A stretch of 64,000 nt of DNA from assembly GCA_028292625.1 (NCBI GenBank), contig JAQGLY010000047.1, positions 1-64,000 on the forward strand, read 5' to 3'. Below are positions 19,481-27,267 of the stretch, piece by piece. The position numbers and the translations under genes are program-made. Below the pieces are notes generated by a model. It saw only the letters and a list, made by a program, of their open reading frames with translations. It was not told where the DNA came from and ran no database searches. The stretch's first letter is position 1. Every line of letters begins with the position of its first letter. The DNA comes from Herbaspirillum sp. (GTDB taxonomy: Bacteria > Pseudomonadota > Gammaproteobacteria > Burkholderiales > Burkholderiaceae_D).

Positions 19481-20346
19481 GATGGTTCTCCAATGATCGG
19501 CGCGGCTGCCGATTCCAGCACCCGGCGCGTCAGTTTTTGCAGTTGTTCGAGATCGGTCTTCACGCCCGAGGTTTCGCGGATGCGGTCCAGAATGTGGCGT
19601 TTGACGGCGATGAAGGCAGGATCCAGTTTCAGGTCCTGTTCGCGCTGCGCTCCAAACGGCACTTCAACGATGGTATCGATGCGGCCCGGACGCGGCGCCA
19701 GCACCACGATGCGCTGGCCAAGATAGATCGCTTCCTCGACATCGTGTGTGACAAAAATAATCGTGGTCTTTTCCAGTTGATGCACATGCCGGATGCAGTC
19801 ATGCATCACTTCGCGCGTCTGCGCATCCAGCGCGCCGAACGGTTCATCCATCAACAGTACGTCCGGCTTGACCATCAGCGCGCGCGCAATCGCCACACGC
19901 TGCCGCATGCCGCCGGACAGCTGCGACGGATACGCATCGGCGACGGGCTCCAGATCCATCAGCGACAGCAGCGCATCGGCCCGGCCGGACGCGATTTCGA
20001 CATCGGCCGACGAGGTGTTGTTGCGGTGATGCCCGAGACGGCGGCAGAACTTGATGTTTTCCATCACGGTCAGCCACGGATACAGGCTGTAGCCCTGAAA
20101 CACCATTGCGCGATCCGAACCGGGGCCGTCGACCATGGCGCCGTTGCACAGGATGTCGCCGTCGACATACTCTTCCAGTCCGCCTATGGTGCGCAGCAAG
20201 GTCGACTTGCCGCAACCGGACGCGCCGACCAGCGTCACGAATTCGCCGGCTGCGACGTCCAGGCTGATATCTTTCAGCGCGTGCACCGCGGCCGGCCCTT
20301 CGCCGTAGAATTTTTCCAGATTGCGGACGCTGACTTTGATACTCAT
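19477..20346 (-). CDS. ABC transporter ATPase (nitrate/taurine/guanidine type)
   Basis: A 289-residue nucleotide-binding subunit: Walker A GASGCGKST, Q-loop VFQGYSLYPWLTV, signature LSGGMRQRVAIARAL, Walker B VLLMDEPFGALD and switch histidine in FVTHDVEEA. The C-terminal tail (RPGRIDTIVEVPFGAQREQD) matches the SsuB/TauB/NrtD class. The ATG at 20346-20344 has GAGGTAA before it. It pairs with the permease 42 bases upstream to power import, in this operon most likely of guanidine. Confidence 0.92.
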   Translation of the reverse strand: MSIKVSVRNLEKFYGEGPAAVHALKDISLDVAAGEFVTLVGASGCGKSTLLRTIGGLEEYVDGDILCNGAMVDGPGSDRAMVFQGYSLYPWLTVMENIKFCRRLGHHRNNTSSADVEIASGRADALLSLMDLEPVADAYPSQLSGGMRQRVAIARALMVKPDVLLMDEPFGALDAQTREVMHDCIRHVHQLEKTTIIFVTHDVEEAIYLGQRIVVLAPRPGRIDTIVEVPFGAQREQDLKLDPAFIAVKRHILDRIRETSGVKTDLEQLQKLTRRVLESAAAPIIGEPS

Positions 20347-20388
20347 GGGCTTACCTCGCATGTAATCAGTGGCTAATCAGTGGCGCAA

Positions 20389-21246
20389 TCAGTGACGCAA
20401 ATAAGGAAAACACAGGCGATGCAGCCAGCGGAACATCTGGTCGGTCAGCAACCCGATCAGGCCGATCAGCAGAATGCCGGCGAATATCTTGTCGGTCTGC
20501 AGGAAGCGTTGCGCCTTCAGGATCGAAAAGCCCAGGCCCGAATTGGCGGCCACCAGTTCCGCGACCACCAGATAGGTCCAAGCCCAGCCCATCGTGATAC
20601 GCAAGGTCCCGAGTATCGCCGGCCGTGCCGAGCGCAGCAGCACGTGCTGCACCACTTCGCCGCCGGTGGCGCCCATGGTCTGCGCCGCTTCAATCTGCGC
20701 TTCCGGCACCTTGGCGATGTCCTCCGCCACCATCAGCACCATTTGAAAGAAGGTGCCGACGAAAATCACCGCCACCTTGGCGCTCTCATCGATGCCGATC
20801 CACAGCATGATCAGCGGGATGAATGCCACCGCCGGCAGGTAACGGCTGAAATCGGTCAATGGTTCGAGCAGCGCGCGCACCGGCGCGTAGGTACCGATCA
20901 GCACGCCCAGCGGCAGCGCCAGCACCGCCGACGCCAGAAAACCCAGAAACACGCGCGCCGTACTGATGCCGATGTCGGTCAGCAAGTCGTCTTCCAGCAG
21001 ATAACTGCGGCCTCGCTGCAGCACCGCCAGCGGACTCGGCAAAAATACCGGATCGACCAGACTGCTGGCCGATAGCGCCGCCCAGCAAAGCAATGGAAAA
21101 ATGAAGCCCAGCAAGGCCAGCACAAAGAAATTGCGCGGCCGCAGCCGGCCCTGCACCGCCCAGGCCGTGCGCCGGTTGCGCGGTTTGCCGCGGCTAGCGG
21201 TAATCGCTTTTTGCTGTGTCGGGGACATGGGCGGCAAGTTGCTCAT
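20389..21246 (-). CDS. ABC transporter permease (guanidine importer, SsuC/TauC-like)
   Basis: A 285-residue inner-membrane permease of the BPD_transp_1 family with about six helices. The coupling-helix motif for the ATPase is EAAQTMGATGGEVVQHVLLRSARPAI. Other family stretches are VFLPSPLAVL near the N-terminus and GWAWTYLVVAELVAANSGLG. The ATG at 21246-21244 follows GGAGT at good spacing; longer upstream readings run through the riboswitch and are not coding. It is the first full-length gene behind the guanidine-I riboswitch. A periplasmic binding protein would normally accompany it but none is encoded here. Confidence 0.9.
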   Translation of the reverse strand: MSNLPPMSPTQQKAITASRGKPRNRRTAWAVQGRLRPRNFFVLALLGFIFPLLCWAALSASSLVDPVFLPSPLAVLQRGRSYLLEDDLLTDIGISTARVFLGFLASAVLALPLGVLIGTYAPVRALLEPLTDFSRYLPAVAFIPLIMLWIGIDESAKVAVIFVGTFFQMVLMVAEDIAKVPEAQIEAAQTMGATGGEVVQHVLLRSARPAILGTLRITMGWAWTYLVVAELVAANSGLGFSILKAQRFLQTDKIFAGILLIGLIGLLTDQMFRWLHRLCFPYLRH

Positions 21247-21254
21247 CGCGACTC

Positions 21255-21410
21255 CTATTTTTCCCGGGCTGCAGTCAGCCTGGCGAACGGCGAAGCACAG
21301 CGGGCCGGGCCAGTATCGGCAGCGGGAAAAGCAAGCGGGAATGACGCAGCGACGGCATGCGCAGAAAGATCGGGGCCATGGCGTGAAAAGCGCTGTCGGG
21401 ATAATCGCAT
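21255..21410 (-). CDS. possible 51-residue leader ORF after the riboswitch
   Basis: An ATG at 21410-21408 is preceded by GGAG with a six-base spacer and opens 51 codons ending in TAG at 21257-21255, which touches the permease Shine-Dalgarno (TAGGAG), with eight bases to the permease ATG. The peptide starts MRLSRQRFSRHGPDLSAHAV and resembles no family I know. It could couple translation into the permease, be a remnant of a deleted binding-protein gene, or be chance; the ribosome site and placement argue for translation. Confidence 0.4.
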   Translation of the reverse strand: MRLSRQRFSRHGPDLSAHAVAASFPLAFPAADTGPARCASPFARLTAAREK

Positions 21411-21429
21411 GTTCGGCTCCGAAGTGAGT

Positions 21430-21469
21430 AAAAGCGAGAGGCGAGCGATCACATGCGTGATGGCCTCCC
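21430..21469 (-). terminator. riboswitch expression platform: terminator hairpin
   Basis: On the minus strand GGGAGGC (plus 21463-21469) can pair with GCCTCTC (plus 21436-21442, one G-U), enclosing an inner ATCAC/GTGAT hairpin, followed by TTTT (plus 21430-21433). The 5' stem strand overlaps the 3' end of the aptamer, so aptamer and terminator are mutually exclusive. The short T run makes it a modest terminator. Confidence 0.65.
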
Positions 21470-21600
21470 GGGCTTTTATCCCTCCGTGTAGCTCCGAACA
21501 TCCCCGCTGCGCGGGAATGCCGCGCATCGCATCGATCGGAGCCGGCTGCTCTCGGACCAGGCATCGCATGTCGAAATGCGACCGGAACCCTAGCGGCCAT
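21460..21600 (-). ncRNA. guanidine-I (ykkC-yxkD) riboswitch
   Basis: Reading the minus strand, the conserved guanidine-I blocks occur in order: CTAGGGTTCCG, a hairpin, TGGTCCGAGAG, a long hairpin arm, then ACGGAGGGATAAAAGCCCGG and GAGG. The P1 stem closes with ATGGCC (plus 21595-21600) against GGCCAT (plus 21460-21465). The class binds guanidinium and turns genes on. The distal end overlaps a terminator hairpin, giving an ON switch by antitermination. It precedes the transporter-carboxylase operon, which fits guanidine breakdown. Confidence 0.93.
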
Positions 21601-21918
21601 GCTCAAGAAGCGTCGCCAATATGTATTGACGGTGTTGCGCGCCTCTCGGTGATTTTCTATTAAGCAGGAATGATGCCAGGGGACGCGGCACGGGGACGAA
21701 TCGCGACGCAAACTTTCAGGAATCCGCCGGAGCGCGAAATCGGTGCGGATTTTGCTCTTTTTAGTGCGGCCCTCCACAATAGGAGCGGCCGCATGCGGCG
21801 GTCGGCCCGGCATAGGCCCCGACCCCGGCCGCGGCTATCCGCAACAGAAGGTAAAACGGATTCAGGTTTTTGCTGTCCAAGCCCAAGCTAACCGGCAGTC
21901 AAACCATTGCACATCTCT

Positions 21919-22911
21919 ATGTCCGACGACGATGTATTTTCAGATTCGATCACTCAGGTAAAAGGAATAGCGATTTTGCTGGTCGTGCTGGGCCACCTCA
22001 CCTCGCCGCTGGGTCCTTTCATTTTCTCTTTTCACATTCCCTTGTTTTTTTTCCTGGGGGGAATGTTTATTAAGCCGGACGATGCGCTGCCGGCTTTCGT
22101 AAAAAAGAATTTCGTCAGATTAATGGCGCCCTACTTCATCTTCGCGACCTTGGGCATATTGGTGAGCGCCGGCAAAGACGCCTGGTTCCATCAGCCTGCC
22201 GTCAATTTTTCGGATAGCGTCAGCGGCATGCTGATCTGGATGGATCACGCACATTTATTGCACTACGGATATGTTTTATGGTTTCTGCCTGCTCTGTTTT
22301 GGGCGCGCATATTTTGTATTCTGCTGAACAAATACGTGAAGGCGAACGAAGCGCTGACGCTGCTCTTTTTATGCGCGGTGTCGTACCGGCTTGCGGTCTC
22401 TCCCGGCATCGAACTGCCGTTCTGCATGGACGAAGCCGTGATCGCCATGCCGTGGGTCTTGTTCGGTCGACTCTTTTATCGGCAGAGAGATAAATTATTG
22501 AATATGCCGGTATGGATGGCGGCTTTCATGGCGCTCTGCTTATGCCTGATCCTCGGACTGCATGCGATGCCCCACATCGATATGGCGGAAAACAAGATCG
22601 GCGACATTTGGATATCGCTGCCCTACACCTTTTTTATGATTCTCCTGATTGTCTGGGGAATCTATCGGATCAATCGCCAAGCGCCCGACCTTTTAAAAAA
22701 AATCGCCACGCCGATAGCTTTATTCGGCTGGCAATCCATGCTGGTGTATGTTGCTCACGTTTATACGAATACCGCCGTTCACTTTTTAGCCGCCCGCTCT
22801 TTGGGAAACGGGGACTGGTACATCGTCCTTCCGATTTCGATGGCGATATTGAGCGCGCTCATATGGCTGAAATTGAGGCGTCCGCGGTATTTTTTATTCA
22901 GGTATTTATAG
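21919..22911 (+). CDS. acyltransferase 3 family membrane protein
   Basis: A 330-residue integral membrane acyltransferase of the OafA/fucose-acetylase type. The N-terminus has the family layout VKGIAILLVVLGHL with the catalytic-type histidine, then about ten hydrophobic helices (HIPLFFFLGGMFIKP; YGYVLWFLPALFWARIF; SLPYTFFMILLIVWGIY). Such enzymes O-acylate sugars of exopolysaccharide, LPS or glycans. The ATG at 21919 is used; an in-frame TTG lies 12 bases upstream and neither has a clear ribosome site. Codons are more AT-rich than in the flanking operons, which suggests an acquired gene. No sugar-pathway neighbours identify the acceptor. Confidence 0.85.
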   Translation: MSDDDVFSDSITQVKGIAILLVVLGHLTSPLGPFIFSFHIPLFFFLGGMFIKPDDALPAFVKKNFVRLMAPYFIFATLGILVSAGKDAWFHQPAVNFSDSVSGMLIWMDHAHLLHYGYVLWFLPALFWARIFCILLNKYVKANEALTLLFLCAVSYRLAVSPGIELPFCMDEAVIAMPWVLFGRLFYRQRDKLLNMPVWMAAFMALCLCLILGLHAMPHIDMAENKIGDIWISLPYTFFMILLIVWGIYRINRQAPDLLKKIATPIALFGWQSMLVYVAHVYTNTAVHFLAARSLGNGDWYIVLPISMAILSALIWLKLRRPRYFLFRYL

Positions 22912-22931
22912 GGCGTCCTGTCTTCGTCCAA

Positions 22932-23082
22932 CGGCCTGTAGTCATTGATGAGCATCGCATAGCGGTGCGCAGCACGGGATTGCCTAGCGCGATAGCCCCC
23001 TGCCGCGCCTGATGCAGGCAAATCCGCCTTTCCCGCGCACCGCCTATGCGCCCCTCGTACGCTCATCAATGACTGCAGGCCG
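22932..23082. repeat. inverted-repeat element of about 150 bp in a gene-free stretch
   Basis: CGGCCTGTAGTCATTGATGAGC (22 bases, 22932-22953) and its inverted copy with one mismatch (23061-23082) flank about 107 bases that hold a smaller hairpin (CCTGC/GCAGG). Homology of the arms weakens but continues a few bases outward. The stretch 22912-23174 has no gene I can support. The layout resembles a MITE or paired REP element; no clear target duplication is visible. Confidence 0.6.
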
Positions 23083-23174
23083 CTGGAAGCCAACTACACC
23101 AATATGTGTTATGCAGCTATACGCAATATGCGTACCAGCCCGCGGGCATGGCCGCGATGCCCATTTTGCGATCT

Positions 23175-23348
23175 TTATGGCGGTCTTTCAGCCGGCCGAG
23201 CACCAAGTCCGCGCGGCAGGCGTGCGATATCGGTGCACGAGGCGGGACGTTGGCCATCGTTGCCGGGCTCGTCAAATTTATCGTTCGGCTTCAGCGGACC
23301 GGCCTCGCCATACTCCAGCAAACGGTAACAAGCCGCGCCATCAACCAT
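23175..23348 (-). CDS. putative 57-residue small protein after the MFS gene
   Basis: The ATG at 23348-23346 overlaps the end of the MFS gene (ATGGTTGA), suggesting translational coupling. The peptide begins MVDGAACYRLLEYGEAGPLK and continues PNDKFDEPGNDGQRPA. The YRLLE-x-GE-x(6)-D pattern resembles small proteins seen in phage and accessory DNA, which is why I list it; the family has no function known to me. There is no strong ribosome site of its own. Confidence 0.42.
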   Translation of the reverse strand: MVDGAACYRLLEYGEAGPLKPNDKFDEPGNDGQRPASCTDIARLPRGLGARPAERPP

Positions 23349-24756
23349 TCGACAGATCGGCCACGTCCTCCAGCGCCTTGCGTTCCGCATGGACCGCATG
23401 GCGGTGCGCCAGCCACCCGGCCAGCAGCGCCAGCGCGGCGCCGATGGCATAGCCGATGGCGACTGCCCCGCGGCTACCGCTTTCGATCAGCCGCCCAAAA
23501 AGAACCGGCGCGATGAAGCCGCCGGTGCCGGTGCCGACCGCATAGAAGATCGAAATCGCCAGCGCCCGCATTTCCAGCGGAAACACTTCACTCACCGTCA
23601 AATACGCGGAGCTGGCGGCGGTCGATGCGACGAAGAACACCACCGTCCAGCACAGCGCCAGCGTCACGGCGCTCAGCCAGTCCGCCATGAAGGCTCCGCC
23701 GGTGAGCGCCAGGCCGATGCCGGTAAGCGTATAGGTAAGCGCGATCATCTTGCGGCGGCCCATGCTGTCGAACAGCGGGCCCAGCAGCATGGGCCCCAGC
23801 ACATTGCCGACCGCAAACGGAAAGATATATAGGGCCACCCGATTGTCCGGCACCTGATAGAAGCGCGTGAGCACCAGCGAGTAGGTAAAGAAGATCGCGT
23901 TGTAGACAAAGGCTTGCGCCACCATCATGGCCAACACCAGCAGGCTGCGCGTGCGGTAGCGCCGCAGCAGCACGACCGCCACTTCGCGCAGGGGCGGCGT
24001 GCCGCGGCCCGATGCGTGCGTGCGTGGCTGAACCGGCTCCAGTGCGCCGTGCTGCTGTCGCACCTGCGCCTCGATCTGCTCGATAATCCGATCGGCCTGC
24101 GCCACCCGGCCGTGCATCAATAGCCAGCGCGGACTTTCCGGCACATGGCGCCGCACCAGCACGATGGCGGCCGCCATCACCGTGCCGAGGACAAAGCAGG
24201 CGCGCCAGCCGAGCACCGGCCCCAGCACGCGGGGATCGAGCAGCACTAGGCTAAGGGCGGCGCCAAGCGCGGCGCCGATCCAGAAACTGGCGTTGATCGC
24301 CAGGTTGACCCGGCCGCGCACCCGCGCGGGAATCAGTTCGTCGATGGCGGAATTGATGGCCGCATATTCGCCGCCTATGCCAAGCCCGGTAACAAAGCGG
24401 CAAACCGCGAGAAAAACGAAACCGGTGGAAAAGGCGGTCGCCAGCGTCGCCAGCATATAGACCGCCAGCGTAATCATGAACAGCTTCTTGCGTCCCAGCT
24501 TATCGGTCATCCGGCCAAAGACCAGCGCACCGATCACCGCGCCGCCGATATACAGGGACCCGGTCCAGCCCACTTGCGTCGCGGTCAGCCCCAGTGTGTC
24601 CTGGCGCTCCAGCACGCTGCCGATGGAACCGATGAGAGTGACCTCCAGGCCGTCAAGCACCCAGGCGACGCCAAGAGCGATCACTACGCGCCAGTGCCAT
24701 CCGGACCAAGGCAGGCGATCGAGTCGGCTGGGGATATCGCTTGCTGCGGTGATCAT
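23341..24756 (-). CDS. MFS transporter (metabolite:H+ symporter type)
   Basis: A 471-residue 12-helix major facilitator. The first half has LDGLEVTLIGSIGSVL, the loop motif GRMTDKLGRKKLF and CRFVTGLGIGGEYAAINSAI. The second half repeats them (GPLFDSMGRRKMIALTYTLTG; EVFPLEMRALAISIFYAVGT). The central loop (RWLLMHGRVAQADRIIEQIE) resembles sugar-porter and aromatic/organic-acid symporters such as ShiA, YaaU and YdjE. Uptake of a small organic substrate is likely, but it cannot be named. It is a single leftward gene, possibly with the small ORF at its end. Confidence 0.87.
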   Translation of the reverse strand: MITAASDIPSRLDRLPWSGWHWRVVIALGVAWVLDGLEVTLIGSIGSVLERQDTLGLTATQVGWTGSLYIGGAVIGALVFGRMTDKLGRKKLFMITLAVYMLATLATAFSTGFVFLAVCRFVTGLGIGGEYAAINSAIDELIPARVRGRVNLAINASFWIGAALGAALSLVLLDPRVLGPVLGWRACFVLGTVMAAAIVLVRRHVPESPRWLLMHGRVAQADRIIEQIEAQVRQQHGALEPVQPRTHASGRGTPPLREVAVVLLRRYRTRSLLVLAMMVAQAFVYNAIFFTYSLVLTRFYQVPDNRVALYIFPFAVGNVLGPMLLGPLFDSMGRRKMIALTYTLTGIGLALTGGAFMADWLSAVTLALCWTVVFFVASTAASSAYLTVSEVFPLEMRALAISIFYAVGTGTGGFIAPVLFGRLIESGSRGAVAIGYAIGAALALLAGWLAHRHAVHAERKALEDVADLSNG

Positions 24757-24793
24757 TCGCTAGTGGTCCTTTACGTTTCCGGTTTGAATGCTT

Positions 24794-24979
24794 CTAGTGA
24801 CGTGTAGGCGATGATAAGCGTTCTACATTTTCCAAGAGCCGCGCACCCAGCATATTTCTGAGTCCACCCGAGAGTTTAGCTTCGACTTCACCGAATGTTG
24901 ATTGCAATCTTGCCAGTAAATCGCCCAGGTGCTGCTCAGACTCTTCATGCGTCGCGAATTCCGCGCCGCTGATGGTCAT
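24794..24979 (-). CDS. possible 61-residue hypothetical protein
   Basis: An open frame with ATG at 24979-24977 encodes an acidic, helix-prone peptide (MTISGAEFATHEESEQHLGD and onward LLARLQSTFGEVEAKLSGGL). No ribosome site is clear and no family is recognised. It lies upstream of the MFS gene on the same strand. Support is limited to amphipathic composition. Confidence 0.3.
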   Translation of the reverse strand: MTISGAEFATHEESEQHLGDLLARLQSTFGEVEAKLSGGLRNMLGARLLENVERLSSPTRH

Positions 24980-25055
24980 GAAGTCTGGAAGTCATTATCG
25001 ACATCTTCTGCATGAGTAATGCGAACCCGGCGATTAATTTTTGAAAAATCCACCG

Positions 25056-25092
25056 TCTATAAACATTACATCTATTTGAATATGTTTATAGA
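25056..25092. promoter_or_regulatory. AT-rich inverted repeat in gene-free spacer 24980-25339
   Basis: TCTATAAACAT (25056-25066) and ATGTTTATAGA (25082-25092) form a perfect 11-base dyad with a 15-base spacer, inside a 100-base AT-rich island in GC-rich DNA. It could be an operator or a recombination or hairpin site. The rest of 24980-25339 shows no gene I can support. Confidence 0.4.
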
Positions 25093-25339
25093 TATTCTTT
25101 AAGTTAAATAAGAACATCTATGGTCATATTTGTAGAAATGAGTGGGAGCGCATGCGCCGCGTTGCGATGCCGGCCCGTTGCAGCTAAGCGGGTGGGGGAA
25201 ATGGAATGGGAAATCGATGTTTTTGCGCACCATTGCAGACCCGCGCGGCGTCCCTCATGGAAGACATCCGCGGCGGTTCAGCGTGCAGGCCTGCAATGCA
25301 GCAGAGAATTTTTTCGTTGGAACCAGGTCTTCGAACGCC

Positions 25340-26470
25340 TCAGACTTCGCGGCGGCCGGCCTTCCACACCTGCATGACGATAGGAATATCGTCGATCACG
25401 CGTACGCGCAAAAAGTCCGCGCGCAAGCCGGTCGCAATCTCGCCGCGATCGTCGAAACCGATCATGCGGGCCGGATTGCGCGACACCATATTGATCATTT
25501 TCGAAAAGTCCAGGCCCTCGTTTTGATGCAGCATGAATGCGCCATGCAGCATGCTGGCCGGCACGTAGTCGGATGACAGTATGTCCAGCAGATCGGTGCG
25601 CGCCAGTTCCGCCGCCGATACATTCCCGGAGTGCGATCCACCCCGTATGACGTTCGGCGCACCCATGATGATGCCCAGGCCGTGCGTCCGTGCGGTTTTG
25701 GCGGCGGCCAGCGAAGTCGGAAACTCGCAAATGCCGATGCCTTCGGCAACGCCTTCAAGCACATGCTCGGCGGTGGTGTCGTCGTGGGTCGCCAGCGTCT
25801 TGCCGGCTGCTTTGCAGCTGGCGACCACGCGGAGGCGATTATTCGCGGCATACATGACCTGCCGCTCTATGCAGCCGGCCACGGTTTCATCCACTTTTTC
25901 CTTGCTCCATCCGCGCTTGCCGGCGGTATAGACGCGATAGTGATCGAGATTGGTCCATTGCCGCTGCCCGGGCGTGTGATCCATCAGGGACACCAGCTTC
26001 AATGCCGGATCGTTGACGTAGGGCGAAAACATATCTATCAAATTCGGCACCGCCAGCTCCAGACGCAGATGCAGAAAGTGATCGGCCCGCAATACGCCGC
26101 TGAGGCGGGCGCGGTGCAGATTTTCGATGCAGCTGGTGACCGCGGTGGCGCGCACGCTTTCCGGATCCATCATATCGCCCACGCCAAGCGCGTCCAGCAC
26201 GGTGGTGATCCCGGCTGCGGCTACCTGGGCGTCATGGGCGATGATCGCCGGCAATATCGGCCAGTTGACCTTTGGACGCGGCGTCAAATGCTTTTCCAGA
26301 TTGTCCGTATGCAGCTCCACCATGCCCGGCAGCAGATAGTCGCCCTCCCAATCCTCACCCACATTGGAAGCGCCGGCTGAAATGCCGTCGATGGTGCGAT
26401 CGGCCACCGACAGGCTGCCGATAAATTGCTCTTGCGCGGTGACGATGCGGGCGTTGCGGATATTGATCAT
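25340..26470 (-). CDS. phnM: alpha-D-ribose 1-methylphosphonate 5-triphosphate diphosphatase
   Basis: A 376-residue amidohydrolase that removes pyrophosphate from ribose 1-alkylphosphonate 5-triphosphate to give the substrate of C-P lyase. Metal-site elements are visible: GMVELHTDNLEKHLTPRP near residue 50, LATHDDTTAEHV in the middle, and SSDYVPASMLHGAF late. Length and motifs match PhnM, with no sign of damage. It is the last gene of the leftward phnGHIJKLM unit, 63 bases after phnL. Confidence 0.95.
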   Translation of the reverse strand: MINIRNARIVTAQEQFIGSLSVADRTIDGISAGASNVGEDWEGDYLLPGMVELHTDNLEKHLTPRPKVNWPILPAIIAHDAQVAAAGITTVLDALGVGDMMDPESVRATAVTSCIENLHRARLSGVLRADHFLHLRLELAVPNLIDMFSPYVNDPALKLVSLMDHTPGQRQWTNLDHYRVYTAGKRGWSKEKVDETVAGCIERQVMYAANNRLRVVASCKAAGKTLATHDDTTAEHVLEGVAEGIGICEFPTSLAAAKTARTHGLGIIMGAPNVIRGGSHSGNVSAAELARTDLLDILSSDYVPASMLHGAFMLHQNEGLDFSKMINMVSRNPARMIGFDDRGEIATGLRADFLRVRVIDDIPIVMQVWKAGRREV

Positions 26471-26533
26471 GATGGATGGGAAACTGAAATAAGGATTGTT
26501 ATAAGGTAAGAATGCAAGATCGTCGACAGTTTT

Positions 26534-27259
26534 TCAGGCAAGTTGTGCGGCCGGCTGCGCCGCCGACAGCGGGAACAGACGGGTCGCCAATGCGCGGCGC
26601 ACATATTCATCGTGGAAGATGCCGACCACCGCAGCGCCGCGCTCGCATGCTTCCCCGATCATGGCGATGACGGTATCGCGATTGCCTTCATCCAGCGACG
26701 CGGTCGGCTCGTCCAGCAACAGGATAGGGAAATCGCTGATCAGTGTACGCGCGATGTTGACGCGCTGCTGCTCGCCTCCGGAAAACGTCGCCGGCGGAAC
26801 CTGCCATAAGCGCGCCGGGATCTTCAGACGCGACAGCCAGGATTTGGCCTGCTCCCGCGCTTCGTCGGCGTCGATGCCCCTGTTGATCAGCGGCTCGGCG
26901 ACCAGATCCAGCGTCGAAATGCGCGGGATCACGCGCAGGAATTGCGTGACGAAGCCCAATGTGTCGTTCCTGACCGCATGCACCTGCTGCGGCGAGGCGC
27001 TGACCAGATCCACCCATTCGTCGCCGTTTTGCGCCGTATGACGGATCTTCACGCTGCCGCTGCTGGCGCGATAATTCGCATACAGACAGCGCAGCAAGCT
27101 GCTCTTCCCGGCTCCCGACGGCGCGTGAATGACCACGCATTCGCCCGCGTCGACATCCATATCGACACCGGAAAAAATCGGCATGTGCAAGCCGCCCTGC
27201 ATGTGCAGGGTAAATGTTTTCGAGAGTTGCCGGACTTCTATCCGTCGTGACTGATTCAT
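26534..27259 (-). CDS. phnL: C-P lyase complex ABC-type protein PhnL
   Basis: A 241-residue ATP-binding protein required for formation of alkyl-phosphonate ribose triphosphate by PhnGHIL. It has Walker A APSGAGKSS, signature TFSGGEQQRVNIARTL and Walker B ILLLDEPTASLD. The VTQFLRVIPRIS segment is typical of PhnL. The start follows AGGACG, eight bases after phnK. It is not a transporter subunit despite the ABC fold. Confidence 0.95.
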   Translation of the reverse strand: MNQSRRIEVRQLSKTFTLHMQGGLHMPIFSGVDMDVDAGECVVIHAPSGAGKSSLLRCLYANYRASSGSVKIRHTAQNGDEWVDLVSASPQQVHAVRNDTLGFVTQFLRVIPRISTLDLVAEPLINRGIDADEAREQAKSWLSRLKIPARLWQVPPATFSGGEQQRVNIARTLISDFPILLLDEPTASLDEGNRDTVIAMIGEACERGAAVVGIFHDEYVRRALATRLFPLSAAQPAAQLA

Positions 27260-27267
27260 ATTACGTC

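Noticed and set aside
21670..21891. Arg/Pro-rich short frame before the acyltransferase gene
   Set aside because: Low-complexity translation, no ribosome site, overlaps likely promoter DNA.
25120..25339. Short plus-strand frames before phnM end
   Set aside because: No ribosome site and no family; composition typical of antisense to GC-rich coding DNA.
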